A stretch of 64,000 bases of DNA. It comes from Heterobasidion occidentale. Lineage: Eukaryota; Basidiomycota; Agaricomycetes; Russulales; Bondarzewiaceae. The position numbers were made by a program, and so were the translations under genes. The stretch is taken from assembly GCA_039111635.1 (NCBI GenBank), contig JBCAQO010000006.1, forward strand, positions 992,001 through 1,056,000, in the 5' to 3' direction. A model generated the notes under the pieces. It made no database searches. It saw only the letters and a program-made list of their open reading frames with translations, and was not told the origin of the DNA. Of the stretch, positions 46,888 through 58,282 are shown one piece after another. Positions within the stretch are counted from its first letter, which is position 1; each line of letters begins with the position of its first letter.

Positions 46888-49800
46888 CTACTGGAACTGC
46901 ACCTCGCCCAGATCATGCGGCGCAAAGTATGGCACGCCGCCCGTCCCAGGCCCATACGTGTGCGGGCGCATCGCGTACCCCCCACCGCCCGCGTACTCCG
47001 CAAATTGCGGCCCCGGCGGGCCCGGAGGAGGTGGATACTCCGGTTCCGCGCTCCCGTGCACGTCTCGATGCCCGGGCCCTGGAGACGATGCCGGTGCCGA
47101 GCTTGCCGTCAATGGCAAGGCCGATGCTGAGGCGGAGCCGGAGCCGGACATGGACGTAGGGGCAGAAGCAGATATGGAGGTGGAGGCAGGCGTGGACATC
47201 GGGGTGGACGGCGAGGAGGAGACCGAGTTGGGGTTGGAGGCCGAGGCGGGAGCGGGAGCAGACGGGTCCTGTGCCGGTGCCGAGACGAACGTCAGTCAAC
47301 CAGTCAATCAGTCCGGCAGTCAAGGAGTCAGTCAAACAGATCAGGAGGCAAGCCGGTCAGCGAATGAACGAAGAAAGAATCGACCGAGCAAGCGTGTATA
47401 TGCGCACGCACGAACCACACGAGACGGGCGTCGCGAAGACGGGGATAGAACAGCTAAGAGGGGGGTGCCACAGGACAGAAAACAATATAGTGCACGTCGG
47501 GGAACAAGTGTGCAAAGCACGCGCCCAGGTGCTTTGAATTGGCACGGACGACGAGAAACGGCAGGCGCGAGAAGCGCAAGAAGCGAACCAACTATATGAA
47601 GAAACAGGAGAGAAGCGAAGCGATTGCAAGGAGGGAGGAAGGACGGAAGGAAGGAAGCCAAGAAGGAAGGTGAGGAGCGGGGGGATGGAAAATAGAGTTC
47701 TGCGCGGGGAGCTCGGAGGATGAGGTGCGGAAGGGAGGCGCGAGGCGACGCGCCGCGCCGAGACGTGATCGTGCGTGTGCGTGATTCGCGCGACGGGACG
47801 TGACGGAGCGCCGGAAGGGGAGTAAGAATGGCAATGAGATGGGGATGAGAATTGGGGGTGCAGAGGCGATTGAGGGGCAAAGAAGGTAAAGAAGGGAGCG
47901 CAAGAGCAGAACACAATGGGCGGCGTGGGATGTGGAGACGGCAGAAGAGGGAAGCACGAAGTAAGAAGCGATATCCCGAGAACGAGCGCACGCAGAACGC
48001 AGAACCCACATCACGAATTCGTCAAGGGGCACGGAACGCGAAAAGAACAGGAAACCATCAAGCGTCCTCCCTTCCCCTTCGAAGAAAGTGAAATAAATAA
48101 AATAAAATAAAATAAACAAGCAGTGGACAGGGAAAAACAAAAAAGCACAGGGAGACAAAAAAACTGGAAACCACAGAAAAAATGTTCAACTCACCGACTC
48201 GTCGCCTATATGCGGCTGCAGCGCGTACGCCAGCTCGCTCGAGGACAGCGCGTACTGCTGCTGATGCAGCAGCATCGGCTCCGCTCTCCCGCTCGTCGTC
48301 GACGCCGGAGACGGGTACGTCGCAGTGCCGGCTCCGTCGTCCTGCCCGTGACCATGACCATGGGCGTGTGCGTGTGCGTGTGCGTAGGACGGGTAGCCGC
48401 GGTCCGCGTCGCGCGGGTCGTGCAGGTCCTGTTGCTGCTGCTGGTGCGAATGCGGGTGCAGGTGCTGCTGCGGGTGTTGTGGCGCGAGCTCGTCAGGTGG
48501 GCAGCCGACGCGCATCTCTGAGAACATGTCGCTCGCAGACACGCTGCGATGGGAACGCGAAGGGGTCAGCGGTTATGCATACACACGAAGTTCGCACCTC
48601 CGCCTCTGCCCCTTCGCGCCAGGGGGAGCAAGGGACACGAAGGCGGACGCATGAGAACAAAAAGTGGCAAAAAGAAATAAATTAAACAAACACGAGACCG
48701 AGGCTCCGGGCGACCCGACACAGTGGGCAGCGCGGAAGCGCAAGAAGCGCAGGCCGTGGAAGGCTGGAAACGCACAACGCGCGACGACGCATGCACCCAG
48801 TGCCTTCGCACCGAAATGACGCAAGCACGTCGCACACGACACAGAACCGATCGCCAAACTGCACGGCGAACCAAAACCTCCAAGGACGTGCCACAAAATA
48901 CCAAAAAAAAACACCATCGGAAAAGAAGAGAAGTACTCACCACGACCCCCGCCTCGAAAACGCGTCCATCTCGCTCTGCATGTCTGAGAGATACGGGCCC
49001 GCGCCATTGCTGCTGCTCGTGCTCTCGCTGTATGGCACCGACGCGATCGAACTCAGCGACCCATGTCTCGCCCCCGCCTCCGTCCCAGCATCCCCGCCAA
49101 GGCCTCCTAAACCGCTAAGGTCGCCAAGACCGCCCAATCCGCCACCTCCAATACCAAGACCGCCTCCTATACCTGTAGATTCGAGCCCACCGCCGAGCCC
49201 CGGCGACGGGTACTCTATGTCGAAGTCGCCCTCCTCGACCTTGGCGCGCGGCATCTGCAGCTGTCCTTGTCCTTGACCATGCTGCTGATCATGTTGAGGC
49301 GGCGCCGGGAACTGGTACTCCCTCAGCTCAGGCGAGATCTCGTGTTCCCCGGCGCCCAAGCCCACGTTCATACCAATGTTCATGCCCGCCCCAACTCCGC
49401 CGTGATAGCCATGCTGATCGTGCTGATGGAGCTGGCCGTGCGCGCGCTCATGATGATGTTGATGAGGTCCGTAATCATACTCGAACGCCATTGGGTCGGG
49501 AGACGCAGACGCGGATGCAGATGGGTCGAACGCGTAGTCCCGCCCGGGCATGTAGAATGCGAGCGTGTCGCTGTCCACGCTGCCCGCCCGAGCCGTTTCC
49601 GCAGAGCCGCGCACGTCGCCCCCGTTGCTGCCGCCTGGCGCGAACGGAAACGGGTTCGTCCACTGGATAGACTCCCCTTGCTGTTGCTGCTGCTGCTGTT
49701 CCCCTTGCTGCCCTTGCCCAGACATATGCAATGGCACCGACGCGTGGATTGCAGCCGGCACGCTCGCGCGGTGCATAAGTCGCGGACGGCCCGCACTCGC

Positions 49801-51208
49801 GAACGGATTGTAGCGCACGCCGGGGCCCATCCCGGCGCCATCGGCCGTCCCAAACGAGCTGTGACGCGAGGATCCGCGGCTGCTGCTGCTCCCGCCGATG
49901 CTGCCTGGGCCGGCCCCCTCCGAGAGCGAGGCGCGCATGGGGTCAGCGCCGGCGTAGACGGTGCCGGGGTGGGGGTATGCGGGGAGGTGACGCGGAGAGA
50001 GGTGGGACTGTGAGTGCAGGCTGACGGACGGTGCATGATGCGGGTTCGCAGGGTACGTGTGCTCCGCGAGGGCACCGATGGAGCGGCGGTGATGAAAGAG
50101 TGACGAGGGCTGGGCTGGGTACGGCGAGGGAGCAAGGAAGCGCCGGCGCACGCTGTGGGACTCGCCGGGGAGGGAACAGCGGCGGAGTTCGTACGCGGCG
50201 GGGTTTTGATGGACGTGGGGATACTGGTGAGGGTGGAGGTGGAAGTCCGTCGCCGAAGTAGAGACGGGGAGAGAGGGGGCAGGGAGGGGGAGAGCAGGGA
50301 GGGAGGGCGCGGTGGGGAGGATGAGCGGCTGTTGCCAGGGAGAGTGGTGGGCGAGCGAGGGCGGCTGGAGCGGGGCTGGGGCGAGAGGGTCGATGGCGTC
50401 GGGGTCGGCATGCTGTCGTTGAGGGAGAAGAGGAACGGGAGGGGGATGGATTGCAAGCGGGCGAGCACTGGAAGAGGGGGCGAGGTCGGTATGGGGAGCG
50501 GGGGCGGGGGACGCGGAGGACGAGTCTGCGCGAAGGTTGGAGCGCTTGCTGTCCCTGGGCGTGTCCTTGTCTGGGGAGGACGCGTCGGCCTTGCCAGCAA
50601 TCGTTTTCTTCTCCTTGGCGCGTCTGTACGGGGGTGAGAGAAGAGATATCGTCAGCCCCGTCGTCGCTCATGGCGTTTCTTGCTCCTGGACTTTACCTGT
50701 TCTGGAACCACACCTGCAGGGGAAGCGACGGACGAGGTGAGCGATAGGTACGTGCGAAAAACAAGGGGGGGGGGGAGAAAGACTGGAGGGCGAAGGGGAG
50801 GGCGGAGGGGAGGGCAAGGCGAGCGCCTAACAATGGACGGAGGACGGACATGGAGACTAGGAAAAGAAGTGCGCGCACCTGGACCTCCCTCGGGGTCATC
50901 CTAAGCTCGTCCGCGAGGCTGCGGCGACGGGGGCCATTGGGTTTCTTGTCAGTGAGAAAGACGTCCTCGAGGACGGAGAGCTGGTGCTGGGAGGTGCGCT
51001 TGCGGGTCTTGACGGCGTTGGGGATGTAGTTGTAGAACATCTTTGAGTCTACCTTTGCGGGGTCCACGCCGGGTGGAATGAGGGAAGGAATGTAGGAGCG
51101 GTTGTGTTGCGTGTGTGCGGGGGGGAGGGGATGGAGGGAGGGAGGGGACGGGAGGGAGGGACTGCCTCTGGACATGATACGAAGGGAGGGGGAAGAGGCT
51201 GGGCCCAT
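46888..51208 (-). CDS. Homeodomain transcription factor with long low-complexity tail
   Basis: Exons 51208-50879, 50713-50697, 50623-48941, 48543-48195 and 47268-46888 give 919 aa with closed phases. The homeodomain starts near residue 70: TRKRTSQHQLSVLEDVFLTD, then PRRRSLADELRMTPREVQ, VWFQNR and RAKEKK. A 17-nt exon encodes VWFQN, the recognition-helix core. The rest is Ser/Pro-rich, then has a Gln run (near 49676-49706), Gly/Leu repeats (GLGGLGDLSGLGGLGG) and an Ala-His/Gly-His repeat in exon 4. Exon 5 is assigned because donor 48194 and acceptor 47269 join in phase and the reading frame continues with similar Ser/Pro/Gly composition; it is the least certain part, and its intron is 926 nt. 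In-frame starts exist at 51208 and 51175. Homologues in mushrooms include regulators of development, but I cannot name an orthologue. Confidence 0.8.
47269..48194 (-). other. Unusually long intron of the homeobox gene, purine-rich on the plus strand
   Basis: 926 nt between GTGAGT (after GDES) and CACAG (before DPSAPA). It includes an AAATA/AAAAT repeat at about 48091-48116 and long GA-rich tracts. Most introns in the window are under 100 nt. It may instead be 3' untranslated sequence if the protein ends at the in-frame stop just after 48195. Confidence 0.45.
48091..48116. repeat. AAATA/AAAAT repeat
   Basis: Short A/T-rich pentanucleotide-like repeat inside the long homeobox intron. Confidence 0.7.
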
Positions 51209-51960
51209 CTCTTAAGCCTCTTTCCTCACAGTCGAACCGGCAATCCGAACCACCCCGCCCTTCCCACGCTCTCCTCTCCCCGTCGTCACGGCGATTCGAC
51301 CGTTCACTCATCCTCACCCGACCTCGTTCAAAAAACTACTAGAGCATAGAGCGTAGATGTATCGTATCCGTATAGACTATAGACCTCGTTTCCGATCCCT
51401 AGTCCATCTCTCCTCATAACCAATCAAAATCCCCTCACAAGAACACTCTGCTGTAAATAACACCGTCCGTGGCGGAGCGGCGAACCAACATCCCGCTCCC
51501 GCCCCGTTCGTGTCGTCCACATAGATTAGGGTATCGGCCCCGCCCCGCCTCTCCGCGGCCCGTCCGTCGCAAGCAAGAAAATAAAATCCCCGCCTCGCCG
51601 AACAGACACAACTACAGTCGTGGCGAGGCGAGATGGAAAGTGGGCATGGGGGGATCGTGCGTGCGTGCGTGATGAGAACGATGGTGGAAATAGTGGGAGT
51701 GATGATGATGGTAGTGACGATGATGGCAACGACGGCGACGACGAAGATGATGCGCGTTGGCGGGTCCATAAATTTCGGTGAATCATAACATATCGTATAG
51801 CAGTGTGGTGGTGGGGGTACCCATAAACAGAACGAGACGAGGGGCGAAAAAAATCAAAAAAGAGACGACGAAATAGAAAGGAAACTGAACAGAAAAGGTC
51901 ATAAAAGAAGAAAAAAGACAGGAAATCCAAACCGTTCCCATACACGTTCCTCGATGAACA
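51209..51960. promoter_or_regulatory. Homeobox gene upstream region / WEE1 3' flank
   Basis: No gene recognised. Around 51680-51755 the plus strand is dominated by GAT/GAC/GAA triplets, a degenerate microsatellite. Confidence 0.45.
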
Positions 51961-54900
51961 TCACGGCGAGATGTCCATCGCTTCCTCCAGCACATCCATG
52001 CCCATCCGTGCCGCGTCGCCCAAGATCTCCTCCAAGAATCCGTCTGGAACGGGACCGAGCGGCGATGCCGCAAAGGCAGGCTCGCGCGCCCTCACTGCCC
52101 GCGTCCGCATGCGGTCCATGGCCGCCCTCGTTCTTGCGACGACCGGATGCGCCCACACGGTGCCTACATCCACTCGTAGCGCAGGGTCCGTGCGCATCAT
52201 ATTCCGGATCAGTTCGAACAGCACTCCGCTATCCTCCATCTCCACTTGCGAAAAGTCCTCCTGCCTCAGCCGCTGCCACGGTTCGCCCCTGTAAAGCGCA
52301 AGCGAGCGATCCAAACGGACACAGGCGCGGATCGGCGAGGCGAGGCGAGCGAGAAGCGTCGATGCGAATAGGCGCGCGCACGGAAGGCGAAACCAAAAAG
52401 CAAAATCCAAATCAACAAATGCAGTTAGCGTTCGCACCGGAGGAACGCCGGTCATAAATCACGTACTGATCAGGCACCACGATGTTCGATGCGGTCTCGA
52501 GCATGGTCATCCCAAAGCTGTAAGCGCATAGAATTGAGCGCTAGTCCTCATCGTATCCAGGAGCAAAAGCCGACAACGCACCTAAACATGTCCGCAGCCT
52601 TACTGTACCGTCCCTGTAACACCTCAGGCGCGAGGTACACCTTGTCACCCTCCCGCTCAAACCCGGTCGCGCGCACCATCTGAGCGTGAACGTTCCCAGC
52701 CACAGGCGTGGTCGCTAAATTCGGGCGCGGCCAGAGCGATGCCATGCCAAAGTCACCAATCGTGAAGCGGCCTTCGCCTGTGACGAAGATGTTTGCAGGC
52801 TTCAGGTCAAGGTGGATGACGCCTGCGTCGTGAATAAAGCGTAGACCCTGAAAATAGACGCACGCGGACCCAGATCAGAAAGACTCGAAGGACAGAAAAA
52901 CACAAGACAGCAGCATGAGCCGAGGGGGAGACTCACATTGCTAAGGTCCGCGAGGATCTTCCACACACGCGCCTCCTCCAGTTTGGGGAATGCCCGACCG
53001 TACTCCCATAGGAAATGCGCAAAATTACCCAACTCGCAGAGCTCGGTCTGAATAAATAACGCCTCGTCTTGTTCCCAGCTGTCAACGTACGCAAGGATGT
53101 TCGGGTGCCGACAAATGCCTCCGCGCATCGCCGGAGACGCGCGCGAGAGGTGCTGCAGGATGTCGACCTCCTCCCGCAAGCGGAGGCTGTGATAGGCAAG
53201 AGGGGATGTGGATCAGCGACATGTTACTCTGACGACGAGCAGGGAAGAGGAAGCATCGCGCTATCAATAATGCAGCGTGCCTCTGCCCCAAATGCAGAAC
53301 CGGGGCACAAACGCAGCATCGCACGATCTCGGTCACTCGTCATCAGATCGATCACTCAGAGCGCGTTCTGACAGATGCCATCAAACATGCCGAAATGGAC
53401 GGGCGGCACTCACCGGTGCTTGACTCCTTCGAACCGCTTCGACTTTTTCACGGCCCAGACCTCGCTCCCGCGCTCTTTATGCCGCACCTTGAGCACCTTA
53501 CCAAACTGCCCGCTGCCCACTTCCCCGACCTCGACGAACTCCCGCTCGAACTTACCCGGCTTTTCGTTCTCCGACACCTTGGAGGCGCCAAAGCCCAGGA
53601 ATCCAAGCGAGGGGCGGGGGCGCAGTGTGGAGGGCGCGTGTGCAGCGTGACCCTGCTGCGGCAGGCGGGGTAGTTTGAACGGAGACACTTGCGGAACCAT
53701 CTCGCTCTTGCCACGCCGATGGGTTGCCTGATGTGGCAAGTGCTGAATGGCGCCTTGTAAAGTTGGCGAGTTCGGGAATGACGTCACTGTTGACGAAGAC
53801 GAATTAGACGCCGTCCGATGCGGCGAAAGGCGGCTCGATATGGTCGGTTTCGATGGGGAAAGGCGGGGGATGCGAGGTGGAGGAAGTTCCCAGCCTGTGA
53901 GTGACGTGAACAGCGTCAGCGACGTGTATTACACTTGTACGCCTATCACCGCAGGCCTGGAATTATGATCAATCACTCACCAGAGCCTTTGCCAGCGGTC
54001 GGCGTGCCAGGCAAGCTGCCTTCACCGCTCGCGCTCCCGGCACTCACCACAGAAATAGCACCACTGCTGCTCCTGCGCAATAACCAACTGCCAACCCCCG
54101 CCTTACCCACACTGGGACGGCCGAGCCCGAGGCCCTCGTACTTCGTACTTGGACTCCCATCTTCCTCATCCGTACTCTCCTCAACCTTTCCCTTCTTGCT
54201 TTTCCTCGAAGTCCCAAGAATCGGGAATGCCGCCGGCAAGGACTTCCTCGGCTTGCCCTTCTTCACCTCCTTGCGCTTCGTGGCTTCGTCGTCCCCGAAA
54301 TCAAACCCCACTTTACTCGCCACGGCGCTCTGCCACGGACGTTGTCCGAACCCGAACCCACCCGCGGTCTTCACTCGCTTCTGCGGAGTTCCGGGCGGGC
54401 GCTTCAGCGGCTGCTCCGTCTGTTGCGCTTGCAATAAAGTGCGAACGATGAATGCATCCACATCTGACTCGACCCGCATGCCTGCGAGAGACATCGCACC
54501 CTCGGAATCGGACGAGCTTACGATCCCCGGCGGTCCAAGCGGCCAGCCTGACTGCGCGGACGGAAAGAAGCCAGGCGTGATGAGTTCTTGGTCGGAGCTA
54601 GCGATGGTGCTGACACTCGTGGAGGCGCTGGGCATAACTGCTTCCAGCATCGAACCCGAGCGGCCCATGCCTCTCCCCCTGTTCTTCCGGAGTACCGAAA
54701 GTCCGCCGTCCTCATCTTCTGACATCACGATACCAGAGTCGCGAGGTTTGTATTTCTTGTCCAGTTTTGGCACCGACGGCACGCCCCCGAACACATTCTT
54801 GCTACGCGGCGACGGCGTGCTCGCTATTATGCTGATTGCAAATGACGTCTCCGGAGCACTCCCCCATCCAAAGCTGTCGTCGAAGCTATTATTGCCCTCA

Positions 54901-56742
54901 TCGCCCTTCGAACGCCTTTTGAAGCTGCTACTGCCAAAGAATAGATCTTCTTCGTCGCCCTCGTCAGGTCCATTGTCGAGGACCATCGGATGGAAGTCCT
55001 CGTCCGTAATCTCACCCATGTCATCATCAGTTCCCTTGTGAATCGACAGTGGAGATGAGCTGCCCATAGGAGTCGCCCAGCTTCCGTGTCCGGATGTGAA
55101 GGAGGATCCCGCGTAGCTATGACGGGTGGCAGACTGTGGCCTTCCGAAAAGCGGCTGTGGACGACCAGAGGTAGATGGCGGAGAATTCAGGTACGTTGTG
55201 CACGCGTTCATCGGAGGTGTCCGTGCGGGGAATCGGTGGCCCAAAAAACAATGTAGCACTTCCTGAGCTTTCCAGTCGCCGAGGAATCGTCCGCGGACCC
55301 TCCCGAGACTGAGAGATCGAGACCGTCCGCTGCCGGCTGAGGGAGTTGCTTTGGGCACGGCCGCGCCTTGTGGACGTGGAGACATTGCTCGAGTTCATAG
55401 TCCGCTGGCGTGGAATTGGCGAGGTCGAGGAAGAAGACGAGGAGGAAGGCGTCCTGGAACGAGCACTGGGGAAGGTGATAGTGGAAAGTGTACTGGTAGG
55501 GTTCGACGGATGTCTTTTCTTTGGGGACTTCTACAAAACGAGCACAAAAAGTCAGCCTATATGCGCATATAGTCACTTGAATTAACATACATGCACGTTG
55601 CGGCTCATATCATCCATCAGTTCCCAGCTTACCGGTCTGCTTCGCGCTCTCCGCTTCGTAACGTGGCCTCCTGGGGAAACATCTACCGCCTCTTCCTGTT
55701 CCACCTGAACCTGATTGTTGAATACCAACTCGTCTTCGAGCGTCCCCAGAGGTTCCTCTATTTTCAACTGTCCCATCGTCTCTTGCCCACCTTTTAAGAA
55801 TCCATCGGTCTCTAAACGTGAGTGGGTGGAACGGAACTTCGGGGCGGGAAGAGGCGCAAGTCGATCAAAACTGCCCTCTCCAGCGGTCTTTGTGACGCTC
55901 AACGGCGTCATCGCACGCTTACGGTACGGAGTCGTGACCGGGAGAGCAGTTGGCTTACGCTTCGTACCTGTAGTATTTGTGTGGTGCGCATTGACGGGGG
56001 TCAGCTGAGCGATGGGCGTCGATGTCTGAGGGGGAAATGAGAATGGTGATGGTGACGGGGATGCTACAGGTAGGGGAGAGAAGGTTCTCGCAGGGGTCAG
56101 AGCGGGCGGTGCTGTTTGCTGTTTGATCGCGAGAACGTGGCGGGAAGAGTCGTGAGGGTACTGTACACGTGTATTTGATTGTTTGACGGGGGTCCTGAGA
56201 CTCTGTGGCTGGGGCGGGTTCTGGGAGGCCAACGACGGGGGCTGTAGTGGTTGCGCAGCAGATCGTCGTGGCTGCTTTGCCCGCGAGGCGTGGGGGCGCG
56301 CTGAGGCTTTCTGTGGTGCAGGCGTGGACGAAGAGGAAGAGGAAAGGAATACGCCTATTTCATCGTCGTCCTCTACTGGGACTGGAGAGACGACGCCAGT
56401 TCCCTTGTCTCTCCTGCTCGAGTTCGCCATGTTTTGAGATATGCGAGCGGAAGGCTGAAAAGGCGCCGAAAGCCTCTCGTGTGGTCGCGAGGAGCTACCG
56501 TTGGCGTGTGACGGATCGAGCGCTAGCTTGTCTTGTCCCGATTCGGTCATAAATAAAGACCTTCGACGTAGTGGCGAAGGAGTGCCCATGGAGGAGTCGT
56601 GAGAGGCAGCAGCGGATGAGGATATCAACGGGGGTGGTGTATGGGTTCGATGAAGCTGATGTGCAGCGCGGCAAGATGGCGAGAGGCTTGTGTCGCGGGA
56701 CGGGTGGCTGATGTGGGAAAGGTTTGGGGTTGAAAGAAGCAT
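51961..56742 (-). CDS. WEE1: WEE1-type mitotic inhibitor kinase
   Basis: Eight exons (56742-55591, 55530-55204, 55154-53981, 53894-53414, 53186-52937, 52847-52582, 52517-52467, 52288-51961) give about 1342 aa. A very long, Ser/Thr/Pro-rich N-terminus (about 990 aa, many SP/TP sites) precedes the kinase domain: GEVGSGQFGKVLKVRHK, VWAVKKSKRFEG, the WEE1 signature DSWEQDEALFIQTELCELGN, HLDLKPANIFVTGEGRFTIG, DFGMASLWP and GDKVYLAPEVLQGRYSKAAD. HLDLKPANIF and ELCE separate WEE1/MYT1 from other kinases. WEE1 phosphorylates Cdk1 on the inhibitory Tyr to delay mitosis. Intron 2 (55203-55155, 49 nt) switches the N-terminus between frames; a second GT nine bases downstream would also keep frame. The size is large compared with fission yeast Wee1 (877 aa). 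Confidence 0.93.
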
Positions 56743-58282
56743 GACATGCAGATGGCCGTGATATGAGAGAGAGAGAGAGAGGGAGATGTAGTTAAGTTAG
56801 ATGTGTTGAGCACAGCGGAGGCGATTTAGAGAGAGAAAGAAGAAGAGAGAGAAAGAAAGGGCGCAACGTGTGTCGAGGCTGCTAATTTTGAGGGCCCAAC
56901 GCCGTTGTGGCAGCTTGCATAAGCGCCCCCGCGTGTGAACTCGATAAACAACACCACGTGACCGCGCTGCCCCACTCGTTTCTTTTTCCCTTCATTTTCC
57001 TGCGTCTGCCAGTCGTCTGCCGAGCCATGGCAATGCACGTCCCAGGTCGGCCGTGCTTCCGCTTCCCCGCCCCGCCTTCTACGCTCCTATAAGCTTTTTG
57101 AGTTGCTTTTACTAGACGCATCGTCGCGCAGACGCGTCGCGCGCTTTGCTTCCGTCTCTCGATTTCTCTCTGTGGCCGATCACGCCCTCCCTCAGGGCGG
57201 CCGCCTCGCTTCATCTAACTTTCCGCGGCTCTAGATTCACGGTCAGCGCTGCGTGCGCCGGCGCAGCCACCCAATCCCATCAGCGATCTCCCTGCGTGAA
57301 TTTCAAATCGTCGGGCTTGCCGAGATTTGCCGCCGCTTCAAGCGATCGCCCGTTCAACGGCTGTGGGTGCTAGTGTATTCGGTTATACAGTCGTCGCTGG
57401 CTTATGTTCCCTCGCTGTCCATTTGGCTCCCGAGAATCAGCGTTCCTCGAGTATGCCCGCATGATACGACGCTCGCGCCATAATTAAATTCTATGGGGCG
57501 ATGCGTCGAAATCCAGGTCTGACGCGTCAGTTGCTCGTTGGGGCGCATGTGGGCTCGAGCAGGTCCGAGCACCGCTGCGCCCAGAGCCAACGTCGGTTTC
57601 TGATCAGAATATCGGTGCGAAAATCCTCTCCGACACTGTTGACAGCTCGATCGTCTGTCGAGCGCGACACAACCGCCTGCACGTGGATATCTAGAAACTC
57701 CTTATCTCGATGGGATGGAAACGGGGCTCGCAATTGTTCGAGTCTAGCTCGCTTCGCAGCCCCATTGGAGCGTCGCTTCGCGCTCCGGGCATCTAAGACG
57801 GCGCGACCAGAGTGCTAGAGGGCACTGGCCAAGTGCCCTGCCGGGCCTCTCGGAGGAAATGGAGCACTGACGACGGCATCCAAAAATCACGCTCGAAAAG
57901 ACACCACCGCGAGGGTCCGCAGCTGAGCGCCTTCCAGTCCAAGCATACAGTAACTTTGTACTCGCTGCAGATCCGCTGTCACCCCCAAACGGCGTCGACG
58001 GAGCCCTCCGTGCCCGCGAACGCGTGAGCCAGGAGACATATCGCGCTCGGGGGCAGACACGATCAGTTTCATTACGGTATTCAATTTCGTGCCCCCACGG
58101 CAGCTATTCAATTATCGGTACCTCAGTCGTAAGAGCATACAGTTGATGATACTTCCATTCCACGCCCGATGGCCGACACCCAGCGTTCCTGTCCAAGCCC
58201 GTCAGTCCGACCCCGTCCGTGGAATCCACTCAACGAGTGCACGTTCCATCCGTCCATCTGTATTCCGCAGCCTCTCACGTCC
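56743..58282. promoter_or_regulatory. WEE1 upstream region
   Basis: 1.5 kb with no supported gene. GA/GAAA-rich polypurine tracts lie directly upstream of the ATG at about 56765-56785 and 56829-56860, which are CT-rich on the WEE1 sense strand. The rest carries only short frames without motifs. Confidence 0.5.
56765..56784. repeat. GA dinucleotide repeat
   Basis: Near-perfect GA repeat just upstream of the WEE1 start; reads as CT on the sense strand. Confidence 0.8.

Noticed and set aside
49380..50671. Long minus-strand frames (406 and 242 codons) beside the homeobox exon
   Set aside because: They overlap the homeobox exon in other frames. The frame continuous with RAKEKK and ending in RRGS at 48941 is the one supported by splicing.
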